From: Streptomyces armeniacus
GTDB taxonomy: Bacteria; Actinomycetota; Actinomycetes; Streptomycetales; Streptomycetaceae
Direction: 5' to 3'
Assembly (NCBI RefSeq): GCF_003355155.1
Contig: NZ_CP031320.1
Coordinates: 4,951,367 to 5,015,366 of the forward strand
Length of the DNA: 64,000 bases
Below are positions 43,260 through 55,562 of this stretch, in pieces; positions within the stretch are counted from its first letter, which is position 1; every line of letters starts with the position of its first letter. The notes beneath the pieces are model-generated. The model did no database searches. It was not told where the DNA came from and worked only from the letters and a program-made list of their open reading frames with translations. Position numbers and translations under genes: made by a program.

Positions 43260-46200
43260 GTGTCCGGTATCGATGAACGCGCTTCCGGTTCCGACGAGTT
43301 CACGGACTTCTGGCGCCGGTGTCTCGCACCGCTGCCGCAGGAGACCGCGCTCCCGGCCGACTTCCCGTATCCGCTGCGGCCCGCGGGGGAGCCCCGTACG
43401 GTCGCCCGCGCCCTGGACACGGCGGCCGAAGCCACGGCCGACGCAACGACCCTGCTGGCCGCGTACGTCGCGCTCCTGCACCGCTACGGCGGCACGCGCG
43501 ACGTCACCGTGGCGTACGACGGGCTGCCCGTACGCGTCCGGCTGGACGGCGACGAGGACTTCGCCGCGCTCGTACGGCGCACGGCCGAGGCGTACGCGGA
43601 CGCCGCCGCACACCGCGCCGAACCGGCCGCGCTCATACGGGAGGTGGGCCCGGAGCCGACGCGCGGCGGCGGTCTGCTGGCCAACACGGCGTTCGCGACG
43701 GGGGCACGGGAGAGCTCCGGGACGGCGTGGCCGTATCCGCTGGACACCGTTCTCGAGGTCGCCGGCGGTGAGACAAGGATCACCTTCCGCCCCGACCTGT
43801 TCGAGGAAGCGACCGCCCTCCGGATGGCGGACCACTACGCCGCTCTCCTCACCGACGCCCTCGCCCGCCCCGGCACGCCCGTCGGCGAACTGGAGCTGCT
43901 GAGCCCCGCCGAACGGCACCGCATCCTGCACGAGTGGAACGACACCGCCCACGGCGTGCCGCTGCGCACCTGGCCCGAGATGTTCGCCGAGCAGGTACGG
44001 AGCCGGCCCGGCGCGGTCGCCCTCGTGTACGAGGACGAGCGGCTGACGTACGCCGAACTCGACGCCCGCGCCAACCGGCTGGCGCACGCTCTCATCGCCC
44101 GCGGCGCCGGACCCGAGCGCGTGGTCGCGCTGGCCGTGCCCCGCTCGGCCGAGCTGATCGTCGCGGAGGTCGCCGTCCTGAAGTCCGGCGCCGCCTACCT
44201 CCCGCTGGACACCGACTACCCGCCGGACCGCATCTCGTACATGCTGGCCGACGCCGGACCCGTCTGCCTCGTCACCACCGCCGAGACCGCGGAGGACGTG
44301 CCGCCGCGCGACGGCACGGACGTGCTGCTTCTCGACGCGCCCGGCACCGTACGGGAGTTGGCGGAGCGCCCGGCGCACGACCCGGCGGCGTACGGCCCCG
44401 GCGGGCTGACCACCGGCAGCGCCGCGTACGTCATCTACACCTCCGGCTCCACCGGCCGCCCCAAGGGCGTGGTGCTCTCGCACGCCGGTGTCGCCAAGCT
44501 CGTCGCCACGCAGAGCGAGCGGTTCGGGATCGGAACGGACAGCAGGGTGCTGCAGTTCGCCTCGCCGAGCTTCGACGTGGCGTTCTGGGACCTGTGCCTC
44601 GGGCTGCTCTCCGGCGGCCGCCTCGTCGTCGTACCGGCCGAGCGGCGGGTGCCCGGCGCGCCGCTCGCGGAGTACGCGCACGAGCACGGCATCACGTTCA
44701 TGATCCTGCCGCCCGCCCTGCTCGCCGCCATGCCCGAGGACGTCGAACTGCCGCCCGCCACCCTGCTGGCGGGCACCGAGCGGGTCTCGCCGGAGCTTGT
44801 CGGCCGCTACGCGCGGGGCCGGATGATGTTCAACGCGTACGGGCCGACCGAGGCGACCACCAACTCCACGCTCGGCCTGTGCGACCCGGACACCCCCGCC
44901 GGCACGCTCGTGCCCATCGGCGTGCCCGACCCGGGCACCCGCGCGTACGTGCTCGACGGCCGGCTGCGGCCCGTACCGGCGGGTGTCGCGGGAGAGCTCT
45001 ACCTCGGCGGCGCCGGGCTGGCGCGCGGCTACCTCGGGCAGCCCGCGCTGACCGCCGAACGGTTCGTCGCCGCCCCGGACGCACTGGCCGACGCGCCGGG
45101 GGAGCGGCTGTACCGCACCGGCGACCTGGTGCGCTGGAAGGCCGACGGGCGGCTGGAGTTCCTCGGGCGCGCCGACGCGCAGGTGAAGATCCGCGGCTTC
45201 CGCATCGAGCCCGGCGAGATCGAGTCCGTGCTGCGCGGCCACGCGGCCGTGGACCAGGCTGCGGTCGTCGTCCGCGAGGACACGCCGGGGGACCGGCGGC
45301 TGGCGGCGTACGTCGTCCCGGCACTGGACGGCGACGCGGAGGACTCCGAGCGCGGGCTGGTGCAGGAGTGGAAGGACCTGCACGAACTGCTGTACTCCGC
45401 CGCCGGTTCCGAGGGCCGCGCCGCCGGGCCCGAGGGCCTGCGCGAGAACTTCGCGGGCTGGAACAGCACGTACGACGGCCTGCCCCTGCCCGTCGAGGAG
45501 ATGCGGGAGTGGCGCGACGCCACGGTCGCCCGCATCGGCGAACTGGCGCCCGGCCGGGTGCTGGAGATCGGCGTCGGCAGCGGCCTGATCCTGTCCCGCG
45601 TCGCCCCGCACTGCACCGCGTACTGGGGCACCGACCTGTCAGAGGAGGCCGTACGCGCCCTGCGCGCCCAGGTCGCGGCGGTGCCGGAACTGGCCGCGCG
45701 GGTGGAGCTGCGCGCGCAGCCAGCGCACGACACGACGGGCCTGCCGGAGGGCTGGTTCGACACAGTCGTGCTCAACTCCGTCGCCCAGTACTTCCCGGGC
45801 CCCGGCTACCTCACGGACGTGCTCCGCGCCGTCTCCGGACTGCTCGCGCCCGGCGGGCGGGTGTTCGTCGGAGACGTACGGAACGCGCGGCTGCTGCGCT
45901 GCCTGCGCGCGGCCGTGGAGACCGGCCGCGCCACGGGCCCGGACGACAAGCAGGCGCTGCGGGCCGCCGTGGACCGTTCGGTGGCCTGGGAGGGCGAACT
46001 CCTCCTCGACCCCGACTACTTCGCGGCACTCGACGGCTACGACGCCGACATCCGCGTCAAGCGCGGCACCCACCACAACGAACTGACCCGCTACCGCTAC
46101 GACGTGGTGCTGAGCAGGCGCGACGACGGCACGCAGGCCGCGGGCGCCGAACCGGCGGCCGCGGCGGACGAGGTGGCGTGGGCCGACCTGCACGGCACGG

Positions 46201-49200
46201 ACGGCACGGCCGCTCTCGACGCGCTGCTCGCCGCCCGTACGGCACCGCTGCGCGTCACAGGTGTGCCCAACGCCCGCCTCGCCGAAGACCTTTCCGCGCT
46301 CGCCGCCCTCGACGACAGCAGCCGCACCCCCGGGCCCGCCGCCGCACCCGACCCGGAGACACTGCACGCACTCGGCGCCCGGAACGGCCTCCGTACGGAC
46401 ATCACCTGGGACGGCTCCGCCACGGACGGCAGCCTCGACGTGGTGTTCGCGCCCGGCGATGCCCCGTACGGCGCGCATCGTGCTCCGTACGGCGCGCATC
46501 CCGCTCCGCACGGTGCGCATCCCGCTCCGTACGGTGCTCTCTACCGCCCCTCCGGTGCCGTCCCGCACGCCAACCGCCCCGCGCCCTTCCGCGACGTGGC
46601 CGCCCTGCTCAAGTCCCTGCGCGCGTACGCCGCCGAGCGGCTGCCCGAGTACATGGTGCCCGCCGCGCTCGTCCCCCTGGACCGCCTCCCCGTCACCCCC
46701 AGCGGCAAGCTCGACGCCGCCGCGCTCCCCGTGCCCGACTACGGCGCGCTCAGCGAGGGGCGCGCGCCGCGCGACGCCCCCGAGGAGCTGCTGTGCGCGG
46801 CGTACGCCGACGTGCTGGGCCTCCGTATGGTCACCATCGACGACGACTTCTTCGCGCTCGGCGGCGACAGCATCAGTGCCATCCGGCTCCTCGTACGCGC
46901 CCGCGAGGCGGGCCTGCGGCTCACCACACGCGAGGTGTTCCGGCACCGTACGGCGGCGGCGCTCGCGGAGGCCGCGGGCGGACGCGCCGCCGACGCGCAC
47001 CCCGCGACCGGCGCGCAACCCGCGGAGGCCTCCGGCGAACCCGCCCCGCTCGTACGGCTCTCCGCCGCCGAACGCGCCGAACTGGCCGCGCCGCCCGGTG
47101 AACCCGCCGTCACCGTGGCCGAGGTGCTGCCGCTGAGCCCGCTCCAGGAGGGCTTCTACTTCCACGCCGTGGTCGACGGCTCCGGCGGCGACGCGTACGT
47201 CGTCCAGCAGGCGCTCGAACTGTCCGGACCGGTCGACGGCGCCGCACTCCGGCGCGCGGCCCAGCGCGTACTGGACCGGCACGCCCCGCTGCGCGCCTGC
47301 TTCCGCCGCCTCCCCGACGGCCGGCCACTCCAGCTGATCACCACCGGTCTCGAACTGCCCTGGCGCGAGTCCGACCTGTCCGGGGAGCCTCCGGAGGCAC
47401 GGCCGGAGCGCGCCGACGAGATCGCCGCGGACGAACGCGCCGCGGGCTTCGACCTGGCGCGGCCGCCGCTGCTGCGCTGCGCGCTCGTACGGCTCGGCGC
47501 GGACCGCGCACGGCTGCTGCTGACGTTCCACCACATCGTCGCGGACGGCTGGTCGCTGCCCGTGCTCCACCGCGAGCTGCTGGCCTGCTACCAGCCGGAG
47601 GCCGAGCCCAGCGCACCTGCGAGCGAGCCAAAGGGCGCGCCGGTGTCGAAAGTGACGAGACCAAGTGAGCGAGGTACGAGCGAGTGCAGTGTCGAGGAGC
47701 GTCGACACCGGGTACAAGCGCCCGGAGGCGAGCCGAGCGACAACAGTGCGCTGCCCGAGCCCGCGCCGTACAGCGCGTACCTGCGCCGCCTCGCCGCCGC
47801 CGACCGCGACGCCGCACGCGAGAACTGGCGGTCCGCGCTGGCCGGTACGGAGGAGCCGACCCGCCTGGTCGCCTCCGCGACGGAAGCGCAGGCGGGCCCC
47901 GTCGAGCCCGCGCAGGTACGCGTCGAGCTGCCCGAGCGCGTCACCGCGCGGCTCACCGCCCGCGCCCGCGAGCAGGGCGTCACCCTGGGCACCGTCGTAC
48001 AGGCCGCGTGGGGCCTGCTGGCCGGGAGCCTGACCGGCCGCCAGGACGTCGTGTTCGGCACGACCGTGTCCGGGCGGGACGCCGAGGTCGAGGGCATCGA
48101 GTCGATGGTCGGGCTGTTCATCAACACGCTGCCGACCCGTTTCCGCTGGCAGCCCGGCGACACGCTCGGCGCGCTCCTCCGGCGGCTCCAGGACGAGCAG
48201 GCCCGGCTGATGGACCACCAGCACCTCGGCCTGGCCGAGATCCAGCGAGTGGCCGGACTCGCGGGCGGCGGCGAGCTGTTCGACACCCTCGTCGTCTTCG
48301 AGAACTACCCGGCCGCGGCCGGACACGCCGACCCCACGGGCACCGTACGGATCACCGGGCACGAGTTCCACGACGCCGTGCACTACCCGCTGGCCCTGAT
48401 CGTGAAGCCGCAGCGCAGGCTCGACCTGCGCCTCAAGTACCACGCCCAGCGTCTCGACGGGGAGCGCGTACGCCGGATTGCGGACCGGCTCACGCGCATC
48501 CTGCACGCCCTGGCCGCCGACCCGGAGCAGCCCGCCGCCGCCGTCGGCCTGCTCTCGCCCGACGAGCTGGCCCGCGCGCACCCGGCCGGCGAGCGCCGCG
48601 AGGTGCCCGGCACCACGCTCGCCGCCGCCTGCGCGGCGCAGGCCGCCCGTACGCCCGAGGCCACGGCCGTGGTGTACGAGGGCGAGGAGCTGTCGTACGG
48701 CGAACTCGACGCCAGGGCCGGGGCGCTGGCGTCCCGGCTGCGGGCACGCGGCACCGGGCCGGGCACGTTCGTCGCGGTCGCCGTGCCGCGCAGCCCGGAA
48801 CTCGTCGTCGCCCTGCTCGGCGTGCTCAAGTCGGGCGCCGCGTATCTGCCGGTCGACACGGACTACCCGGCCGACCGCGTCGCCCACATGCTCGCCGACT
48901 CCGGGGCGACGACGGTCGTCACGACGGCGGACGCGTCCGTACGGCTGCCCGAAGTGCCGGGTCTCGTACAGCTGCTGCCGGATACACCAGGGGACGCTCC
49001 GGAACACCGGGCGCCCGAGGGGCAGGCCGGCCCCGACGACGCCGCGTACCTCATCTACACCTCCGGCTCGACCGGCCGCCCCAAGGGCGTCGTCGTCAGC
49101 CACCGCGCGATCCTCAACCGCCTGGCCTGGATGCAGGGCGAGTACGGGCTGACCGCGGGCGACCGGGTGCTGCAGAAGACGCCGTCCAGCTTCGACGTGA

Positions 49201-52200
49201 GCGTCTGGGAGTTCTTCTGGCCGCTGTGCGAGGGCGCCGCCCTCGTCCTCGCCCGCCCCGACGGGCACCGCGACCCCGCGTATCTGGCCGGGCTGATCCG
49301 CGAACAGCGGGTCACCACGCTGCACTTCGTGCCGTCGATGCTGGAGGCGTTCCTCCAGGCCGGCGAGGTCACCGACGACACCGCCTGGGCCGCACCGCTG
49401 CGCCGCGTCTTCTGCAGCGGCGAGGCGCTGCCCGCCGCCGCTGCCGCCCGCTGGCAGCAGCTCGCGGCGGTGCCGCTGCACAACCTGTACGGGCCGACGG
49501 AGGCCGCCGTCGACGTCACCCACCACGCGTACGACGGCGCGCCCGGCACCACCGTGCCGCTGGGCCGCCCCGTGTGGAACACCGGCCTGCGGGTGCTCGA
49601 CGCGTGCCTGCGGCCCGTACCCGAGGGCGTGCCCGGCGAGCTGTATCTGACGGGCGTCCAGCTGGCCCGCGGCTACCATGCCCGTCCGGGGCTGACCGCG
49701 GAACGGTTCGTGGCCGACCCGTACGGCGCGCCCGGCGCCCGCATGTACCGCACCGGCGACCTCGCGTGCCGCCGCGCCGACGGCACCGTGGAGTATCTGG
49801 GCCGCACCGACCGGCAGGTCAAGATCCGCGGCAACCGGATCGAACTCGGCGAGATCGAGGCCGCGTTGACCGCCCAGCCGGGCGTCGCCCAGGCCGCCGT
49901 CACCGCCGTGGACAGCGCGCTCTTCGCGTACGTCGTCCCCGCGCCCGGCACCGCCACCGACCGCCCGGACACCGACCGCTCGGACACCGACCGTCAGGAC
50001 GCCGCGCCCGCCGACCGCCTCGACGCCGAAGCCCTCCGCGAGGCCCTCACCGGCGCGCTGCCCGCGCCGATGGTGCCCGGCGCGTACGCCGTGCTGGACG
50101 CCCTGCCGCTGACCCCCAGTGGCAAGCTCGACCGCGCCGCGCTGCCCGCCGTACACGCCGTACGGGCCGAGGCGCGCGCCCCGCGCGACGCACGCGAGAG
50201 CGCCCTCACCGGGATCTTCGGGGCGGTGCTCAAGCTGCCCGACGTCAGCGTCGACGACGACTTCTTCCTGCTCGGCGGCGACAGCATCAGTTCCATCGGC
50301 GTCTCCAGCCGCGCCCGCCGCGCGGGCCTCGACCTGAGCCCCCGCGACGTGTTCCAGCACCGCACGCCCGCTGCCCTCGCCGCGGCCGCCGGGACCGCCG
50401 AAACCCCCGCCGCACAGCCGGAGTCCGGCGCAGCCTTCCGCCTCACCCCCGAGGAGACGGCGCGGGTCCACGAGCTCAGCCCGGTGCCCGTGGAGGACAT
50501 CTGGCCGCTCGCCCCCCTCCAGGAAGGGCTGTTCTTCCACTCCACCTACGACGACGGCGCCCTCGACGTCTACACCGTCCACGAGTCGTTCGACTTCGCC
50601 GCGCCCCTCGACGCCGAACGCCTCCGCGCCGCCGCCCGCGTGCTGCTCGCCCGGCACCCCAGCCTGCGCGCCGGCTTCACCAGCGACGGCCTGCGCCAGC
50701 CCGTGCAGTTCATCGTCCGCGACCCGGAAGTCCCCCTCGAAGAGGTCGACCTGTCCGGGCTGGACGACGCCGAACAGGACGTACGGCTCGCCGCGCTGAC
50801 CGACGCCGAACGCGCCCGCCGCTTCGACCTGGCCCGCCCGCTGCTGTTCCGGATGCTGCTGGTGCGGCTCGGTCCCGTACGCGGTGACCGCCTCGTCGTC
50901 GGCCGCCATCTGCTGCTGTGGGACGGCTGGTCCGCCTGGCTGTTCCTCGACCAGCTGTTCGCGCTCTGCGCGTCCGGCGGCGACCCGCGGGAGCTGCCCG
51001 CGCCCGGCTCGTACCGCGACTACCTCTCCTGGCTGGACACCCAGGACGCCGCCGAGGCCACCCGCGCCTGGCGCGGCGCACTCGGCGGGCTCGCCGAACC
51101 GACCCTGCTCGCCGCCGCCGACCAGGGCCTCGAACCCGACATCCCCGTCCACCTGGACGCCGCGCTCCCCGACGACCTCGGCGCCCGGCTGCGCGACACC
51201 GCGCGCGGCCACGGGCTGACCCTCAACACCGTGCTCACGGCCGCCTGGGGGCTCACGCTGGCGAGCGCCACCGGGCGTACGGACGTGGTGTTCGGCACGA
51301 CCGTCGCGGGCCGCCCCAGCGAGGTCCCGGACATCGAGCACGTCATCGGCATGTTCCTGAACACCGTCCCGGCCCGTATCGCCTACGACCCCGCAGAACC
51401 GGTGCTCGCACTGCTGCGGCGGGTGCAGGAGGAACGGCTGGAGGTCATGCCGTACGAGTACCTGGGCCTCGGCGTCCTCCAGGCCGAGACCGGCCACCGG
51501 CGGCTGTTCGACACGCTGTTCGTGCTGCGCAACAGCGACACCGAGGAGCGCCTCGGCGAGCTGCGCGACCGCTACGGCGCCACCGCCGTCGCCAACGTCG
51601 ACGCCACCCACTACCCCGTCAACCTCGTCGTCACCCCCGGCCGCCGCGTCCACGTCACGCTCGCCCACCGGCCCGACGCCGTGGACGGCGACCAGGCCCG
51701 CGCGCTCCTCGACCGCTTCACGCTCCTCGTGGACCGGCTGACCCGCGACCTGGCCGCGCCCGTCGGCCGCCTCGACCCGCTGCTGCCCGCCGAACGCGCC
51801 GAGCTGACGCGGGCCGCCGACGCGAGCCGCGTACCGGAGCCCACGGAGACCGTCGCCGACCTGCTGGCCGCGCAGGCCGTACGGACGCCCGGCGCCACCG
51901 CGCTCGTGTGCGGCGGCGAGACGCTGACGTACGCGCAACTCGACGCCCGTATCCACCGCATGGCCAGGCTGCTGCTGGCCCGCGGCGCCGCGCCCGAGAC
52001 GACCGTCGCGCTGGCCCTGCCGCGCTCGCTCGACACGGTCGCCGCCCTGTTCGCCGTGCTGTGCACGGGCGCCGCCTATCTGCCGCTGGAACTCGACCAC
52101 CCCGACGACCGCCTCGCGGCCACCCTCGACGACGCCCGCCCGGCGCTGCTGCTGACCACCGGCGCCGTCGCCGCCCGCCTGGACGGCGCCGCGCCGGACA

Positions 52201-55200
52201 CCCCGCGCGTACGGCTCGACGGCCCGGAGGCGGCCGCCGAACTCGCCGCGCTGCCCTCCGCGCCCCTCACCGAGGCGGACCGGCCGCTGTTCAGTCTGGA
52301 GCACCCGGCGTACGTCATCTACACCTCCGGCTCCACCGGCCGCCCCAAGGGCGTCGTCACGCCCTACCGCGGCCTGACCAACATGCAGCTCAACCACCAG
52401 CGGGAGATCTTCGAGCCCGCCATCGCCTCCGCCGGCGGGCGGCGGCTGCGCATCGCGCACACCGTGTCGTTCGCGTTCGACATGTCGTGGGAGGAGCTGC
52501 TGTGGCTCGTCGAGGGCCACGAGGTGCACGTGTGCGACGAGGAGCTGCGGCGGGACGCGGACGCGCTCGTCGCGTACTGCGAGACGCACCGCGTCGACGT
52601 CGTCAACGTCACGCCCACCTACGCCCATCTCCTCATCGAGCAGGGCCTGCTGGAGGGCCACCGGCCACCGCTGGTGCTGCTCGGCGGCGAGGCCGTATCC
52701 GAGACCGTCTGGCAGCGGCTCCGCGACGCCGACGGCACCCTCGGGTACAACCTGTACGGGCCCACCGAGTACACCATCAACACCCTCGGCGGCGGCACCC
52801 TCGACAGCGCCACACCCACCGTAGGGCGGCCCATCCGCGGCACCCGCGCGCACATCCTGGACGCGTGGCTGCGGCCCGTACCGCAGGGCGTGCCCGGTGA
52901 GCTGTACATCGCCGGGATCGGCCTCGCCCGCGGCTACCTCGAACGCCCCGCGCTGACCGCCGAGCGGTTCGTGGCCAACCCGTACGGCGCGCCCGGCGAG
53001 CGCATGTACCGCACGGGCGACCTCGTACGCTGCCGCGCCGACGGCAACCTCGACTTCCTCGGCCGCACCGACGACCAGGTCAAGGTGCGCGGACACCGCG
53101 TGGAACCCGGCGAGATCGAGACCGCCCTCGCCCAGCACCCCCGCGTCGCGCAGGCCGCCGTGATCGCCCGCGACGACGCGGCCGCCCCCGGCACGCAGCG
53201 CCTCGTCGGCTACGTCGTGCCCGCCGAACACACCGGCGCGGAACGGCAGTCCGTCGAACACGCGCACGTCGGCGAGTGGCAGGAGGTGTACTCCGACGAG
53301 TACGAGCGGATCAGCACCGCCGTTTTCACCGAGGACTACGCCGGCTGGGACAGCAGCTACGACGGGCAGCCCATCCCCGTGGAGCAGATGCGGGAGTGGC
53401 GCGAGCAGACCGTCGCCCGCATACGGGAGCTGCGCCCGCGCCGCGTCCTGGAGATCGGCGTCGGCTCCGGGCTGCTGCTGTCCTGCCTCGCGCCCGAGGC
53501 GGAGGCGTACTGGGCGACGGACTTCGCCGCACCCGTCATCCGCAAGCTCGGCGACGACCTGCGCCGCGACCCCGCGCTCGCGGCCAAGACCGAACTGCGC
53601 TGCCGGGCGGCGCACGAGACCGACGGGCTGCCCGAGGGCTTCTTCGACACGGTCGTACTCAACTCCGTCATCCAGTACTTCCCCAGCGCCGACTACCTCA
53701 CCGAGGTCGTCCAGTGCGCCATGCGGCTGCTCGCGCCCGGCGGCGCGCTGTTCGTCGGCGACGTACGCAACCCGCGGCTCGCGCCCGCCTTCCACGCCGC
53801 GATCCAGCTCGCGCGCGCGGGCGACGGCGCCGACCCGGAGACCGTGCGCGCGGCGGCGGAGCGCGGCCTGCGGCTGGAGAAGGAACTCCTCGTCGACCCG
53901 GACTACTTCACCGCCCTCGCTGACGGCGCCGGGCACGGCGTCGACCTGCGCACCAAGCGGGGCCGCCACCACAACGAGCTGACCCGGCACCGCTACGACG
54001 CCGTGCTGTACCGCACGGACGCCGCCGCCCCGGGCCACGACCTGTCCCACGACCTGTCCGGCGCACCCGAGACGCCCTGGGCCGGTACGGACGCCGTGGC
54101 GACCCGGCTGCGTACGGAGCAGCCCGGCGCGCTGCGCGTCACCGGCGTGCCCGACGCCCGTACGGCCGCCGAACTCGCCGCACGCCGCGCCCTGGAGGCG
54201 GGCCGCCTGCCCGCCCCTGGCGAGGGCGACGGCGGCGTGGACCCGGAGGACCTGCACGCGCTCGGCGCCGCACAGGGCTACCGCGTCCTGACCACGTACG
54301 CGTCCGAACCCGGCTGCTACGAGGCGGTGTTCACGCGCGGCACGGACTCCGCGGGCACGGACCCGGCAGGGCTCACGGCGGGCCTGTACCGGCCCGGCGG
54401 CGGCACCGCCCCGTACGCCAACCAGCCGACAGCCGCGCGCGCGGCGGACGCCCTGCTCCGCGACGTACGCGACGACCTGCGGCAGCGGCTCCCCGACTAC
54501 ATGGTGCCCACCGCCCTCGTCACCCTCGACCGGCTGCCGATGAACGCCAACGGCAAGCTCGACGTGCCCGCCCTCCCCGACGCCGTGCCCGCCATCCCGG
54601 CAGGCGGCACCGGACGGGCACCGCGCACGCCCCAGGAAGAAGTCCTGTGCCGCCTCTTCGAAGAGGTGCTCGGACTGCCCGAAGTCGGCGCCGAAGGCGG
54701 CTTCTTCGACCTCGGCGGGCACTCGCTGCTCGCCACCCGGCTGATCAGCCGCGCCCGTACGGAGCTCGGCGCCGAGCTCGCCATCCGCGACCTGTTCGAG
54801 GCCCCCACACCCGAACAACTCGCCGCCCGCGCCGACACCGGCCGCCCCGCGCGCCCCGCCGTGACCGCGGTGGCGGACCGGCCCGCGCGCATCCCGCTGT
54901 CGGCCGCGCAGCGCCGCCTGCGGCTGGTCGAACGGATCACCGGCAGCGGCGTCGCGTACAACTTCCCGCTCGTCGTACGCCTCCGCGGTCCCCTCGACCC
55001 GGACGCGCTGCACGCGGCCGTACGGGACGTGGCCGCACGGCACGAGGTGCTGCGCACCCTGCTGCCGGACGGCGACGGGGAGCCGTACCAGCGGATACTC
55101 CCGGCGGCGGAGGCGGAACCGGCGTTCACGGTCACGGAGGTGGCCGGAGGCCCCGGTGCGGATTCACTGAGCGGCCTCATCGAGCGGGCCCAGCGCCGCC

Positions 55201-55528
55201 CCTTCGACCTCACCCGCGAACTGCCGCTGCGCTGCGAGGTGTTCCGCATCGGCGCGGACGACCACGTGGTCGCCCTCGTCCTGCACCACATCGCCACCGA
55301 CGAGTGGTCCGACCGGCCGTTCCTCGCCGACCTCGGCACCGCGTACCGGGCGCGCTGCGAGGGCGCGGCGCCGGAGTGGGCGCCGCTGCCCGTGCAGTAC
55401 GCCGACTACACCCTCTGGCAGGACACCCTCCTCCGGCAGGTCGGCGCGCAGCAGCTCGCGTACTGGACCGGCGCCCTCGCCGGACTGCCCGAAGAACTGC
55501 CCCTTCCCCTGGACCGCCCGGGGGGTCC
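43260..55528 (+). CDS. Siderophore NRPS, 3' end cut at adapter junction
   Basis: GTG 43260 with GGGGAGA upstream begins about 4089 genuine codons. Order: residues 1-215 resemble the second half of a condensation domain; module 1 A (about 237-1150, pocket read as D-V-W-I-L-G-A-T-N-K, unassigned) with an N-methyltransferase inserted at about 700-960 ([12 protein letters not shown]); T1 (Ser1204); C (about 1280-1700, HHIVADG); module 2 A (about 1790-2290, pocket DVWHFSLVDK, the serine code); T2 (Ser2342); C (about 2395-2830, catalytic His replaced by Leu2551); module 3 A (about 2870-3770, pocket DMENLGLINK, the (formyl)hydroxyornithine code) with a second inserted methyltransferase ([12 protein letters not shown]); T3 (Ser3822); a last C domain (HHIATDE) cut at residue 4089. 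No epimerase or thioesterase is present. The frame runs on to 57581 only through adapter. Pocket codes were read by eye. Confidence 0.9.
46462..46541 (+). repeat. Four imperfect 21-bp tandem repeats inside the NRPS gene
   Basis: Units of GCTCCGTACGGCGCGCATCC type encode APYGAHP repeats between the first methyltransferase domain and the end of the module 1 A domain. Units differ by one or two bases. The repeats keep the frame and form a flexible linker. Confidence 0.7.
47600..47750 (+). repeat. Odd in-frame insert in the first full condensation domain
   Basis: Where C domains have a short linker between LLACY and APYSAYL, this one has about 50 extra residues ([20 protein letters not shown] and on). 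The DNA is less GC-rich at third positions than its surroundings, carries GAGCGAG repeats and a hairpin GTGTCGA/TCGACAC (47689-47708). It looks like a small repeat element inserted without breaking the frame. Confidence 0.5.
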
Positions 55529-55562
55529 GTCTCGGGGGCTCGGAGATGTGTATAAGGGACAG
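55529..55562 (+). other. Illumina Nextera Read-2 adapter inside the reading frame (assembly artefact)
   Basis: All 34 bases align to the Nextera Read-2 transposase adapter with two changes, T-to-G at 55535 and A-to-G near 55557; the part 55544-55562 is AGATGTGTATAAGGGACAG. Its translations are the well-known contaminant peptides RGLGDVYKGQ, MCIRDR and, on the other strand, SLIHISEP. It joins the NRPS to an unrelated regulator in frame by chance. Confidence 0.96.

Noticed and set aside
45639..55043. Minus-strand frame of 3134 codons opposite the NRPS
   Set aside because: It is a shadow of the GC-rich NRPS codons; no ribosome site and no recognisable domain, and low-complexity His/Gly/Arg composition.
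32646..55528. Cluster as plain coelichelin
   Set aside because: Accessory genes match, but the NRPS has embedded N-methyltransferases and a serine-coding pocket in module 2, and no MbtH or esterase gene is seen.
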